This document shows positions 33,271-46,723 of a stretch of DNA of 64,000 nt, in pieces. Both the position numbers and the translations under genes were made by a program. Numbering within the stretch: position 1 is the stretch's first letter; each line of letters starts with the position of its first letter. This DNA is from Panaeolus papilionaceus (lineage: Eukaryota; Basidiomycota; Agaricomycetes; Agaricales): positions 620,001 through 684,000 of the forward strand of contig JADNRZ010000002.1 in NCBI GenBank assembly GCA_015501605.1, given 5' to 3'. A model generated the notes under the pieces. That model saw only the letters and a list, made by a program, of their open reading frames with translations, was not told the origin of the DNA and searched no databases.

Positions 33271-36200
33271 TCAATCAAGAGGAACATCCAACTTATGCAA
33301 CCTCTCCCTAATAACCTTCACCTTCTCCTCCATCATATCCAAAGTACCTTGCAACGCAATAACCTCCTCTCTCCAATGCCTCAACTGCCCAATCGTATCT
33401 AAATGATCAGGGTTCGGCATCGACACAGACCCATGTGGGTCAAACGCAGGCTCAATAACCACATTCACCGGCGGCACCCCATCATCGCCCCTCCCCACAC
33501 CGCCAGCCCCAGGAATAACCACCTGCGGAACCGGTCCCTCCCTCTTCCCACTCGCCAACTCATCCCACAGCGCCGTAACGATACTCTGCACCCACCTCTC
33601 CCTCTCCTCCACCTTCCTCGCCTCCAACCGCCTATTCATCTCCGCCTCCCTCGCCCGCCCGCCTCCTCTTGCCCAAAACAGCGTCCACACATTACTCAGC
33701 ACCAATATCACGATGACGAACCACAGGATCGTCGTACTCGAGCTCTGATCCCATGCGTCCCTGACGAGCTCGACCGCGCCTTTCGTGCTCCTCAACGCGA
33801 CTTGATATGCACCGTCAAAGGTATCCCAAGCCCATTGTAAAGCACGCGTGTTCCGCTCTCTTTCCCTGCGCTTGAATTCCTCTTCTGAAGATTTCTTGTC
33901 GCCCTCCACCGCACCCGTCGCTGATGCAATGACACCATCCGGTGCTTCACCACCAGGTGCAGAAGTGTCGGTGGGTGTAGCAACGGCCACTCCTTCAGGT
34001 AAGAACTCGGACTGGTGTTGTGAGATATATTGACGCATGGCTCTTTCGAGGTCCGCATGATACGTTTTCTGACCATCAATCGCAGAGCGTTCAATAATAC
34101 CTGCAAATACACAGAAAAGCATCAGCATCTCACCCAAACCCATCAAGGAAAAGAAAAAAAGAATCTCACCCTTAATAAAACTCCTCCCCGTCCACTCAAC
34201 CTGCGTCGTCACAACCACCCTCGAGCTCACCGCACTCTCCCACATAATACACGTCCGCGTCTTCACCGAAAACACGCCCCCACTGGGCACCTCCGGCGTC
34301 CTCGTCGTCGTGAGCATAGACGTGTATTTATCAAAATCGCAAAACGTCGTCTCGTCCTTGATCTCGCATTTCGTTTGCTTAGGTCCCAGAGACCCGTTCA
34401 ATGGCTTGATGTAGGACATGTTACGCGTCAAGAGATTAGAGCCGGGGGAGATGGGTTGCCAATCGGACATTTGGATATCTATATCCAGCACATTCATCAA
34501 TAAAAGCTTCTCAATAATGAACGAGAGTAAAACACCCACCCATTAACTTTTGCGGTCCAGCCATAAACTCCTTCATGAACCCACTCGCAAACATGAGGTT
34601 ATAAATCTTCTCCGGCGTCCCAGGGATAACCGTATCAAGCGCAGTCTCACTATAATGCTGTTTCGCCTCGCCACACGCACACTTCGTCGGGCCATGTGCA
34701 ACCGTCTGCGCACCCGCCCCAGGAACCTGAGCATTCGCACCCCCTCCGGGCCCTCCTCCACCTCCAGCACCACCCCCAGGTGCGCCCCCACCAGGCGCAT
34801 CCCCCGGACTCCTGCCACCACTCCCCTGAATCGCACCCCTGCCCCCACCACCACCCTTCGTAATCGCATTCTCGTCCGGCCTCGCCAGCCTCCAAATATT
34901 ATAAATCACATCATACGTCGTATCGCGGCTCAAAAACGACGCAAACGTGTATTTCGCCTGGCGAGTGGTGATTTGGATAGCGTTGGGGATGACAAAGGCG
35001 GTCATTTTTTTCTCGAGCGAGGTGATCTCGTATATGGGGATGGAGAGCTGTGGGGGAGGGGTGAGGTGGTCAGAGTCGGTTTCGGAAAATGTTATAGAAG
35101 AGGGGTAGGAGTAGGAGTAGGGCATGGGGGACGGGGCATGGGTGATGAAGAGAAAACGAGAAGAAAAAAAGAGGAAGAAGGGAAAAGAGGAACGCGTATC
35201 ATAAGTCGGACCATCCATTGATAAAATGGTTCGACAACGAGACCTCATGCGACGTGTATCCCTTCCCCAGAGTGCCCAAAAATAGGGCTTTCTGACACGC
35301 GGGGAATTGGCGGATAATTTGCACTGCAGTGCAGTGCAACGCAACGAGGCATCCCAAACCAAAAAGTAACAAAAGAGCAAGAACGAAGAACAAAAAGGAG
35401 AGGAGAGGAGAGGGAAGCAAGGAGTGAAGACCTACATCTGTAATCCACCCAAAGATATTGGCATGAAAACAAATATGATTCTCGGAAATATAAATCCTTC
35501 CTTGAATCAAAATTTCTCTCTGAAGTGCACATCCATAATCTAAAACACCAGTCAGTCAACTCGTCTCAACCAAAAAGACAGGTACTAAAACCCCAAACCT
35601 TCAATCAAATAATCCCCCTCCGGCACCCCAGGGAACAGCTCATGGAAATCCGCATTCCTCTTATTACTCGCAACAGCAAACCCCGTCACCGGTATATCCT
35701 CCTCCCCAAAGCTAACCTCATCCTCACTCCCACTCTCCTCACTCCCGCTCCCGCTCAACCCCTCGCTCCCACTAAACTCGCTCCCACTCCCGCTCCTGCT
35801 CCCAATATTAGACGCGCCCACACTATGCGTCCCGCTCCCCACCGTCCCTCTCCGCCTCCTCGATCCTCCACCATTATTATTATTCGACTTTGAGCTCCTC
35901 CGTCTCCTCCTCGGCGACACCTCCTCCTCATCCGACAAATCCAGATCCAGCCTCGTATAATACTCATTCCCATCCCCTCCACCACCCACGCCCACCACAC
36001 TCGCACTCCCCATCCCGCTCGCCGCATAATACTCGCTCGCATTATCGCTCATCGCGCTCTGACTCGTCTTCCTACTCCGCCTGCTCCCGCCATCCCGCTC
36101 CTTATCCTTCTTCGGGCTCAAATGCTGATGACTCCCATGCGCACCCGACGAGCCAATGCTGCTCTTGCGGGACTTGGGCGTCCGCGGCGACAGCTCCGCA

Positions 36201-38046
36201 CTACGACTCTTCGAATGCTTTCCTTGGTGGATGTAGACATCCCCTGTGGGCCCACCGCTGGTATTCGACGACCCACCACTCATACTCGTCGCCACAGCTG
36301 CCGGACTCGGCACAATCGCCGCATGCTGCTTCTGCACCGCCGCGCTCATCGTCGTATTCGCCATCGCCAATCCGCTCGCCGCAATCGCACTCGCCAGCCC
36401 CGTAGGCTTCCTCTGCGTGTTACTCCCCTTCCGCCACCCCTTCTTCTGCCCGTCCCCACCATTCGTCGTAGCAGACGTATCAGTCCTCAACAACCCACTG
36501 ATGGTTTGGGCATGGGTAGGGGGGCTGACAGGGGGCATGGAAGGGATCGGGGGTGGGTTATGGGGGAACTTGTCACTCGTCGGGCTTTCAACGATTTGGC
36601 TCATCGTCACCCCGCCCTCCTCGGCTCCCGGCGCAGCACCTACACTCGTAGCACCCGTACTAGTCGTCCCATTCGTAGCATTACTCGTAGTGCTCCCGGA
36701 GGTATTACTCCTACTCGCAGCACTCGACCCTGAAACGACATCAGGTGGGGACGTCGCAGCACGTGAGTGGTTGGCTGTGCCGTTGATGATGGGACCCGTG
36801 GTGGAGACGGTGATATCAGCTGGCCTGGATTTTTTCGCAGAGTCGTTGACGCTCGTCATAGAGCGTTTGGAGGCCTTGTTGCGGAGACCGTACATGCCCG
36901 GGACGAGGGAAGCCATGTTGGATAGGGCGCTGGTGGGAGAGATGATACCTGTGCTTGAGCTTGTGGGTGGTGGCGCGGGTTGAGGTTGAGGTGGGGTAGG
37001 CGCAATGGGGGTCGGTGTTGGAGTGATTCCGTCGTCCTCTGATGAAGCAGACTTAGGGGCTTCTTGAGGGGAGTTGTTATCAAGGTTTGAAGGGGAGGAC
37101 GACGATCCAGTTGTTGTCGTACGAGTCTGAACCTGTAGGTCACGAAAAGGGAAAGAGAACGAAGAGGATGGGATTTGTCAATCAGTAAACCTGATGTTGT
37201 GTGGGAAGCAAAAAACAAAATCAAAGAAAAAAGAATAATAAAAAGAGAGCGTGGTTAGCCAACGAGGCGTTGTGAATATTGTCAGATTCCGAAGTTGTCG
37301 TACAACTCGGTGCTGTGGTTGAGATTTTTGGTGGAAGCGTGTTGTGGTTTTAGTAACACCGTCGCCCCTGAAATAAGCAGCCAATGAACAGTTGCAGTGC
37401 AACTGCGGCAGAGTCAGCGCGGGACTACGGCGTCGTCGGCTCGCCCCTCCCCGGAACTCTGAACCAACAACACCGACAGTGTTCGTAAAATAAAAACCTC
37501 AAACTTGGATACACATAAGAGCGCATCACAGGTATATATGGATAAAGATCAAGGCAATGCATTACGGATCGAAAGTCACAGCGCCGAAAAACAGGGAGAG
37601 GAAATGGATAAATAGTCGGCGCTCACCTGCTGTCCAAACTGACTCTCTTCTTCCTCTTCATCGGAATCAAGGTCTGCATTATGAATCATAGGCGATGGTG
37701 GTACAATCGTTACATCCGGATGGGAAGAATGGCCGGTATCAACGCTGTCGAGGCTTTGGCGTGGTTGCAAGCTGCCCGTCTGATCATCGGGGCTGGTAAA
37801 AGTCATGATACTTGGAATACGATTATCACCGGCGTATTTCCTCGTGGTCGACGCATTGCTGGCGGGTGAAGTAGGGGGAGAAATAATGTTGGATCCACTG
37901 CTGTTATTGGCGGTAGAAATGGAGGCGGACTGTGATCTGCTCCTGGTGGTACTTTGTCGAGGAGAAGCGTCAGAGCTTCCACGTTCGCGACCAGTGTTGT
38001 TGGGAGTGGCTGCCTTGACGAGTTTCTGGATGAAGCTTGGAGGCAT
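33271..38046 (-). CDS. GRAM-VASt-TM protein, LAM/Ltc-type sterol transfer protein
   Basis: At least six exons encode about 1,200 aa. Exon 1 (37627-38046) and exon 2 (about 35600-37132) form a long Ser-rich disordered N-terminus. A GRAM domain begins with ADFHELFPGVPEGDYLIE and continues in the next exon as DYGCALQREILIQGRIYIS, then IPIYEITSLEKKMTAFVIPN. A Gly-rich linker separates it from a VASt domain (SETALDTVIPGTPEKIYNLM, then after the intron at 34479-34539 MSDWQPI, and VVVTTQVEWTGRSF). A single membrane helix (ILWFVIVILVLSNVWTLFWA) follows, with a coiled-coil-like tail. The order is that of yeast Lam/Ltc proteins, which move sterol at ER contact sites. Intron borders in the N-terminal half are not all fixed. 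Confidence 0.88.
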
Positions 38047-38618
38047 GGTTTTATATTGTGATGAATGGCTGAGTTATCTTTTGCGAGAAGGATTTTGTTG
38101 TTCGTGAGGTTGTTGATAGAATTTGGAACGCGGCGTTTGAATGCCGACGAGTCCGGAAGAGAAAAAATACAGAGGGCAGGATAATATGAGGACAGGTGCT
38201 GAATATCAGAGAGAAAGACAGAGAAATCGTAAAGAGGTCGTCGCAAGGAGGATGGAATTGATGAAACAGTGGAGATGGTTAGGGAAAGAGAAAGAGAGAA
38301 CAAGGGTTGCAATACAAATTGTAAAGAAACGTGTTTGATGACTTTGTTTTGATACCAACTTGACTTGATCTCATTCAATTATCTTTTCCTCTGTTCTCTT
38401 ACTTATAAGAGTTCAACTACAAGTTGTACTTGGCTTATGGACGTCATAAGATAAAATATGACTTTTCCAAGAAAACCTTCCGTTGATTTCATCATCACTT
38501 CGATCAACCCCACACTAAATGAATCAACCGAATACTAACATTACAATCTAAATGAACACTAGATAACAACATTTACAAAATTATAGACGATACAGTCCAA
38601 TCCATCTAAATAGCAGAC
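38047..38618. other. Short intergenic region
   Basis: Upstream of the GRAM/VASt gene and downstream of the next gene. No gene is seen. Confidence 0.4.
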
Positions 38619-39794
38619 TTAATGACCACCACCAGCGACAACTTTAGCATAAGACAGCTCCACTTCACCATCCATAGACAGATCGTCGATATGATCCCAT
38701 GCCTCATCCATCTCCACATCCGCACTCTCAGCGTCATCAAGCACAATCACTGTCTTCAAAGCAGGAATCATCTCAAAGTCATGTCCTAAATCACCATAAG
38801 TATCGTCCAGCTATAAATCAAAATAAACCTTACCTTTATTCTTCCTCGGTTTCTTCTGAGCAGCAAAATACACCAACTCCGAAAGACTAACCTCCCTTCT
38901 TCCCTCTGAACCCTCCCTTCCAATCCCCTCCAACCCAAAATCGAGACCTTTCAACTCTCCACTCATCGACTTCACCCTCTCATGTGTTTGTGCCTTCTTA
39001 AAATAGCTATCCACACCACTCATATCTAAATCCACCATCCCCTTTACATCCACCTTGAAATTCCCCGCATCAGCCTTGCGCATACCAACCCTCCCCACTC
39101 GGCTGCCTTTATGCAACCCATTACCGCCATCTCCATTCTTCAAGTTCGCTTCCTCTATATCCTCCCTCTCCTCCCTCTCCTTCCTAACCTCCCTCTCCTC
39201 AACAACAGGCGCAACAAACGCCATCGCCACAGCCTGCATCTCCGCCTTCCTCGCCCTTCTCTTCGCCCTCTCACCCGCCTTCTTCGCCCGCTGCCTTGCA
39301 TGTTCAAACGCCAGCCCCTCTTTATCCCTCCACTCCCCTTCCCCCGCTTCTCCTTCGTTAATCATATCATCCTGGTCTTTCGAGTTCTTCTGCTCCAACT
39401 CAGCTGCTTTCTTTGTCGCTTTCTCCTCCCCGACACTACTTGTATTCGTGACGGGCACAAGCACATTGCCTCCACTCAAAACAGACCCACGAGGTTTGCT
39501 GGTGCCATTCTGGTTTTCTTCATTGCTAGCACTGGTAGCGGTGCCTTCACTCGAAGCCGAAGTCGGAGCGGAGCCAATGGCAATAGCCCCTATCTCTTTG
39601 ATCGCATCAAGAACCGCCCCAGTCTTCACTGTCTTCTCCGTCATCGTCTTCTCCGTCGCTGTCTTCGCAACGACCGTATCGTTATCGATGATGGTACTCG
39701 TACCACGCATCGCACGACGACCTTTGCCTTTAGTCTTCGTCCGGACTGGAGATGTGTGGGCGTTGCGGGGGTTGTAGGTGTTGCAGAGGGGCAT
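38619..39794 (-). CDS. Charged, low-complexity protein of unknown function
   Basis: Two exons (38834-39794 and 38619-38785) give 375 aa. The protein is rich in Ala, Lys, Glu and Ser, with basic patches (KKAGERAKRRARKAEMQ) and a long predicted helix. It ends with an acidic segment (MDEAWDHIDDL) and SYAKVVAGGGH. No domain was recognised. The 48-nt intron contains an in-frame TAG (38811-38813), so a model without it would stop early. The AAAG/GTAAGG donor and TTTAG acceptor support the splice, and the reading frame is kept. Confidence 0.65.
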
Positions 39795-42700
39795 GGTTGT
39801 TCGTTAGGGGTTTGGTTACCGAGTTGTTGGTGGGTGAGTGGGTGATGAGTGTGTCGGAGGGTAAGTGGGGACGAGGTTCGAAGGTGTTATATAACTAAAC
39901 AAAGGCCGCTGAACGATCGAAGCGCAGAGAGAGAGTAGTCAGAACTTTGTCAGACGTGATGAAATGACAAGGTAGGGAGGCAACAATGAACATGCGCAGA
40001 AAGCGAGGTTGAACGAAGGACGGAAGAAAGGAAGGACAGATAGGAAGGGAAAGGAAATGACTTGGAAGCTCTGACGCAGAGGGGTAGGTAAGGTAAGGCG
40101 AGTAAGACTCACAATAGCACTATCGCTATCTTAGCACGCAGCTTAGCGTAAACCGTAAGTCGCAAATGGAGAAGCGTAACTCGTAACTGAGCGAAATTAG
40201 ACAGGGGGTGAGGTGATTATGGCTTAAGTGGTATGGTACTATGACTGGTATGACTGGTGCGGTTCTATAATCAGGAGAAGAGGGGGCAACAGGGGCTTAG
40301 TCATTGTCAGTCAACGTCTTGTAATGTCTTATCTGGTGGCGAGGTGGTACGTACCTGTAACTGTAATGTAATTATCTAAACACTTCGTAACGATGACTGT
40401 CTGGCGAGTGTAGCTAAGTTATGACTGTTATCAACGTCAACATCATCGTCTAGAAGGGAAATGAAATGAACGACCACTTACGTCAGTTGTGTATCAATTA
40501 ATGAACAGTAACTTGGTATATCAACAGTAGCGTTGACGTTGGCGTTGGTGGTGGAAGAAAGGCGTAAGGGCACAGCGGATTGAGAGAAGGACAAGTGATA
40601 TATGCGTCAAATCAAGCTAATGCCCCGGTTTGATAGCTATATCGATATTAACCCGTGGTCGAACGGTGATGGCAAGTAATGGTAATGGTATGCGTAATAT
40701 GGAGAGTCGGAGAGGAGAACGTTGTGGTGATACCGAATCCGGATTGGGAAGGGCGAAGTTCACGGTGGGTGAATTCAATTGAATCGAGTGAGGTGAAGCA
40801 CGGGCGCGGACGCGTGAGTGGGTGATGACCGAGTTATGCGGGAAAAAGTAAGAAAGGAAAGTAAAAGAGCAAAGAAGAAAGAGCAGTAGGGGGAGGAACA
40901 AACGAGAAAGGAGATAGGGGCCAATGCGACCCGAACGGGCGTTCAATCCAATCCCATTGGGGATAGCATCGAACGGGTGTCCGTGTGTGCGTGATAGTAA
41001 TGCAATGAAAGTATGAATCATCCATTACACAACCGGTACACAACCGGATTAAGCATAACACAAACGAATGAGCAGAGACAGTCAAGTGAAGGCAGTGGGG
41101 GTGCGTTGAACAAGGGAAATGAGACAGGACATTACATGATTGGTTATGCGAGCGCCGACGTTGTTTTGTTGATCATGAATGAAGAATGAATCAGGTTCAT
41201 GCCATTTGCCAAACGTGCGTTTATGTTATCGAGCGTGCGTGGAGTGAAATAAAAATGACAAGTAAAGCAAAGCCACCATGAGCGTTCGTTCGCCACACCA
41301 CATAACACCACAATGACTCACCTAAGCCTTCAAGCAAACGTATCCGTAAAACCAACAGGGCTCAACCAGACAACCTAAAAAACAAAGCACGTTTATACCA
41401 ATCCCAAAACGGTACATCAAACAACAGTCTACTCACGGGAGTATAACGGTGAAATCTCTGACTCGATACTTCTTTGGGGTATCCAAAGATAGAAATAGCG
41501 ATAGCGATAGCAATTGAGTCGGGTTTAATTCAGTTCGATTGATCGCGGACGAATTGGCGCTCGGGGTAACGAAAACGGGGGTTATACTTAGTGGTCGCTA
41601 GCAAGTAGACCGAAAAGTAAAGCAGAGTGTTGTTGAAGCCTGGTTCAGATGAATGATTATAAAACGAGAAGTCCAAGTAAGATGTCGATTCCTCGAGCGT
41701 CTTGCTTTGTGTTCGTTGTTGATGTGTGAGTGGGTACTCAGCCAACGAAGAAAGGGGAAGGATAAGGGGTCAAAGTCGGAGTCAAACTAAACGAAGCGCC
41801 GAGGATTCGGAATTCGGAATGCTATTCAATAAGCAATCGTAAGGTGGTGATGGTGATGGAGAGCGAACGTTGATAGCTTAATATCCGAATTGACAGGTTT
41901 GGTTAAGATAGATCGGCGGTGCTTGCTGCTGCTGAATTAAATCGAAGGTTCAAGGCGGACCGTTGAGATAAGGAAAGGGACAAGGACAAGAAACAACAGT
42001 ACAATAATAAAAAGGAGATAAGGAAACGGGGTGAAAGTGTGCGTTGGTTCGTTCAAGGTCAAACGTTGATGTTGATGTGAGTAACGGCAAGGAAAGCTAA
42101 GCGAGCTAGAAGGAGATGGATGATGATGCGGTGGGGTGGGGTGGGCGGCTACTCGGCTAACCTATCCAGTGATGATGATTTCAATAGAACAACAAGGTAT
42201 AAAGTGAAACCGACTTGCTTACTTTGGAGGATTTGATTCCGCTGATGATAAGCAAGGTATAGAGGATACAATTGCTCGTGGACGTTAAGCAGAAAAAAGC
42301 TGGTGGTGGTGTTGGTGGTGGTAAGAAACAAGTAGGTACCCACAACACTCCTCTGCTGGCTAATATGTATGTCGAGCGTATAAAGGGGACCTAATACAAT
42401 AAGACAAGTCCAGTGAGCACCAACGTTATTTAATTTAATTGACCCAAGATAATGCTGAGATGACGCACTTGGTATGGTATTGCGTACCAATTTAGTTCCG
42501 GGTCTTGTTGTGATGCACCTCAATTTAGCCTGAGGCGTAACTTTATAATTAGTGTCTTCTGTGCCAATTTAGATACTTTGTGTATAGAGTTGAGTGTGGG
42601 GCAGGCGCCTGGAATAGATACCCAATGACTGTGCGGTATGAGCGAGCGGAAGAACGGGAGTGGAATCGAAAGCGTGTGGTGAGGTGAATGATATCACCAG

Positions 42701-45700
42701 TTGAGGTCCGCTTTCAAGTTTCAGCTTTTCGACGAAAGCGTAGATACCGCCCTAGAAGATTTTAGAACAATTAACCCACAGGCGTTCACAGTCTGCGAGT
42801 CTGCGTACCACAATCGCTGTCGTACTGTAAAGTATAATAACCCAGCAATAATAATCGAACCGCGCGTTATGGAGCTCCTTCGGATCTACGTATCGACGAA
42901 TTCGGATGTCGCGAGATACCAAAATGGATTGTGCTGGGGCCTCAATATCAACTGGAATGCCTGTATCAACACGTTCTGTCGTGGGTTAAAGCGCAGTGAT
43001 GCGATGTCGGACGCGGTTTTGATTTCGAACCTTAAAGCTGCAATAAATTCAATGCTTTTCGAACGATGACGGACGAGCGTATGGGTTATGACAATACGCA
43101 CGAGCTTATTTGGCCGCTGGGATGGTGCTTCCAATTCAGTGTGGGCAGAGTCGATTAGGATGATTATCGGTATGTTAATTTTTATATGTTATGATGGGGT
43201 ATTTGGGGTGCTTTTGAGCAGGTATAGTGCTATAAGGAAGGTCCGGAGGTCCGAAGATTCCAGACAATGTGGATGTTTGAATGCGCGCGATTCAGCGAAC
43301 GGAATGGTGGGCAGTACTCAATCATCTCTGGTAAATATAACAAAAACACCTCGTACGACTCTCGTTTTGAGTGTATTGCAGTACTAGCGCTGACGCGCTC
43401 AATCCCGCAATCGTCGCCTTCATGACAAACGCAATAACGAAAGCTGCTACGCAACACCGCCTAACGCGCAGCGGCTGCCCTCTTAACCCTACCCAAACAC
43501 CCCTTATACGTGTACTACTCCCTTTCTACTACACTATTTCCTTTAATTGAAGTTTATTACTCAACTTCTACATTCCACACTCCCATCATACCCTGCCAAT
43601 AAACTGTGCAAGTATGAAGTAATCATTTCCGGTCTAACAAGCACCTAAATCCGCCCATTGTGCTTCCTTCTTATGATGATCAAGTCAATGTCAGCTCGGG
43701 GACCCATATCGGGGTTTAACGTGCGTCAAGGTAGGTGTGGTGACACGGACAGCCGTGGTTTGAAATGATGTATTCAGATGGCATCACGATTCATCGTGTT
43801 CGTGTTCGAATGCGGTAGGTAGGAGGCTCGAGGGCACGGATGTTTTATGTGGGGTGACGAGAGGTGTCAGGAAAGCACTTATTGGTATACTAATTGTCAT
43901 AGATTGGTGGAATGTAGACAAAATGCGAGCGTATAGTAGAAAGTGCAACGTGCCACCAAAGCTTTCTGCCTTGGGCTATCTGTACCTTGGTGATAGCATA
44001 CTATTACTTTAATTGGCTTATCTACTACGCAAACTGCGAGGGTCCGTGGTATCCATGCTTGCTCCTGATAGCAATGAGAGCGGAAGATAGAGTGCGGTTG
44101 ACCGTGTTTGACAGAATAAATTGTTATCTCCCTCGAGATTAGCCATATTGGCAGGAACCACGAAGGAACTACCGTATTCTGCCCATTGGGGCTAAGAAAA
44201 CACAAGCTAGGAAAAGGGTGTTATCACGCTGTAGCTAGTAGTGCAAGCGATGGCCTGTGCAGCACGATGTTCGACGGTTAATCATAACATGAACCCCAAG
44301 CCCTGGCACGCGGGAGAACTATGGGACATACGCGTCGCTCGGACGATGGTCGTATGATTCCTTGAGTCATCATCGGAAAGGCTATGAAAACGCTCTCTGA
44401 CATGTATGCTGGACATTGGATGGTACTGAAATAGACATGGGTATCTAAGGGACTCATCGCGATGCTGAATTAAACCTGCAATTTCAGAGAAAATCAAACC
44501 ACTCGAGCTCGCTCGAGCTAAAAACATATCGAAACGCTCCAGTTCGAACCTAAGAAATCATTTGCCCACTCCAATAAGCCAAATAAAATGATGCCTTCCC
44601 ATGGAACTAGACATTCGAACACCCTTTTTTCTTCTAAAGTCCACCACCTTGAACTTGATTCTTCCGTACCCCAGAGTTTCGAACCACAAAGGTCCACAAA
44701 GCCTAACGTTACGCTCTCCCGGAGACCATACTGAAATAGCATACCCCTCAAGCTTCAATACAGTTGCAAAAACAGATAGTGCAGAATGACGACTTTAGGT
44801 CCTGCGTAATTGAATTGCGATCACCTTTTGATCAATCACCATCTCCGCTGTTTTGCCGTTAGCCAGCGCGCTTATCCTATGAGCTGGCACTTTGTCGTTG
44901 GTTGATAATTTGGCGTTCGAGTTGGAGTGGGTATCAACGTACTTATCTTCCTTCCGGGTTCAGGATGAACCCGTTGACCGTTGTATTGCGGGTCGTCGAT
45001 TCTGCAATCACAAGAAGACGAAGCAAGGGGCTTCGAACTCATCGTTATTTCTGGTTGAGACCTCCAGACTATTGAGAACATTCACAGCCGGCTAATATCT
45101 TCGACGGTAGACCAAGGCCCGGGATATTGACAACGCCCGAGTGTTGTTCTAAGAAGTGAACAAGCCCAGCCGGGCACCCTTTCGAATATCACAGAAGTCG
45201 CAGCACCGGGAGCTTCGCCATAAACTGCCCATATGGGCACTCAGCACGACACATGCTATGAATAGTTAGAGTTTTATGAGCCATATGATGTAGATCACGA
45301 AGGGTCTTGAACGTGGCTCGGAGGGTCGGAACTCTCGGAAACGGAAGGCGGAATAGGGTAACATGTGCCCTTCGAAATAGAGATTAGAACTATGAGTGAT
45401 TCAGCATCTATTGATGGCTGCATGACCACATCGCGTTTGCGTGATTTCGAAAGTAAAAATTCGAGTTTGATCTTATAACTAGCTTCAGATGACTACCATT
45501 GCGCTATTGCAATAAGTAGGTACGGTATCTCTATCCCATGTCTTCCTCCATCAACGCCTCAAGGCTTGTTCTACATGGTCCGAGGTTTATCATAATTATT
45601 GCATCCGTTTTCTCGATAGTTTCATTGAGGTCATACTGCTTCCATTAAGCGTTGTCGCCATTGTCCTCCCGTTAAAATCGCCCGTTGATGATTTTCCTTA

Positions 45701-46723
45701 TCTGGAATTCCATTATGCTAGGGTGTATTTCAGCTGCCAAAGTGATATCAAGACAACATCTTTTTTCTGTCCGAAGGATACATGTTTCATCACCAATATA
45801 GTCCAACATCGGCTGCATATTAACCCTTTCACTGCAATACCCTAGGTCCATTTTATCGATGAAAAAGGCCAGTTAATTTATCGATAACATGCTTTCCAGA
45901 AGAACCTGTATGTACCTCTATTCGGCCGACAGAGGCGCCCACCTAATAATCAAAAGCCTGTCGAGTCCAAGAATATATGTTTCCGCTGCATGCATCAATT
46001 GAAATTCCCGCGAAGGCCACACTTATCCCTCTATGGCTTACTTTCCCTCCTTCATTACCGTCGCTATTACGAGTACCTATCGCCGTTCATTTTATTTGTC
46101 ATATTCAGTAGTGTTCCCAAAACCAACACGAACATTCCATATCAGTTTTCGACCTATTTCCCTGTGTTAGTTCATGTTCATTGTTCACGCCTCTGGGAAT
46201 ACCTATACCTATTAGTACTACTGATTTCATATACGCTATTCTAAAAAGCAATGTTCTGATCAAATGTCTAATACGAACCAGAGCCATCAACCCTTTGTTC
46301 TCATTCGCTTTCCATAGCTCCTCGGATTTCTGTTCATCTATGATATCGTGTGATCACCGTGACCAGGGCAGCTAACCAAATGAAGTTTCGTTGTCTTCAG
46401 GTTCAACCGTTTAGCGCTAAAAAGGGAGTTCTGAAGGGGGAACGTCATCATTGATTGATTGAATAAAAACTATTCTACTGGACCACTATTAGTATGACTT
46501 CTCCTAACGAGGTCATATGCACCATAAGCTAAGATGTGTAAAAAGAACAAAATGATAGGAAATCCTCTATGTAGAATACGAACTTTGCACAAGGGACCCA
46601 TGGTAGTAACTAAGATAGAATGTGGATAGGATAGTGATGCTAAAAGTACAATGTCGGATCAGTATGCTTCCGATGAATAGATTGTTTGTCGTAACAGAAG
46701 GAGAAGAGCCATACGATATGGGT
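39795..46723. other. Gene-poor region of about 6.9 kb
   Basis: No protein domain was recognised. Purine-rich tracts lie near 39900-40150. A short TGG-rich repeat lies at 42300-42323. Small open frames at 42701-43069 (+) and elsewhere have no recognisable domain and no splice-joined partners. The region may hold regulatory DNA or untranslated RNA genes, or decayed transposon sequence. Confidence 0.35.
42701..43069 (+). other. Isolated open frame, 122 aa, uncertain
   Basis: No domain is recognised. It opens on a non-ATG codon, and the composition (many Asn and Ile, five Cys) does not exclude a real small protein. It is kept only because it is the longest open frame on this strand of the gene-poor region. 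Confidence 0.15.

Noticed and set aside
33403..36983. Long plus-strand open frames opposite the GRAM/VASt gene
   Set aside because: They are rich in Arg, His, Pro and Thr as expected from antisense of a Ser/Gly-rich coding strand. No recognised domain was found, while the minus strand gives clear GRAM and VASt domains.
38811..38813. Possible stop-codon readthrough, since a TAG is followed by an open acidic frame
   Set aside because: A standard 48-nt GT-AG intron (38786-38833) removes the TAG and keeps the frame, which is a simpler explanation.
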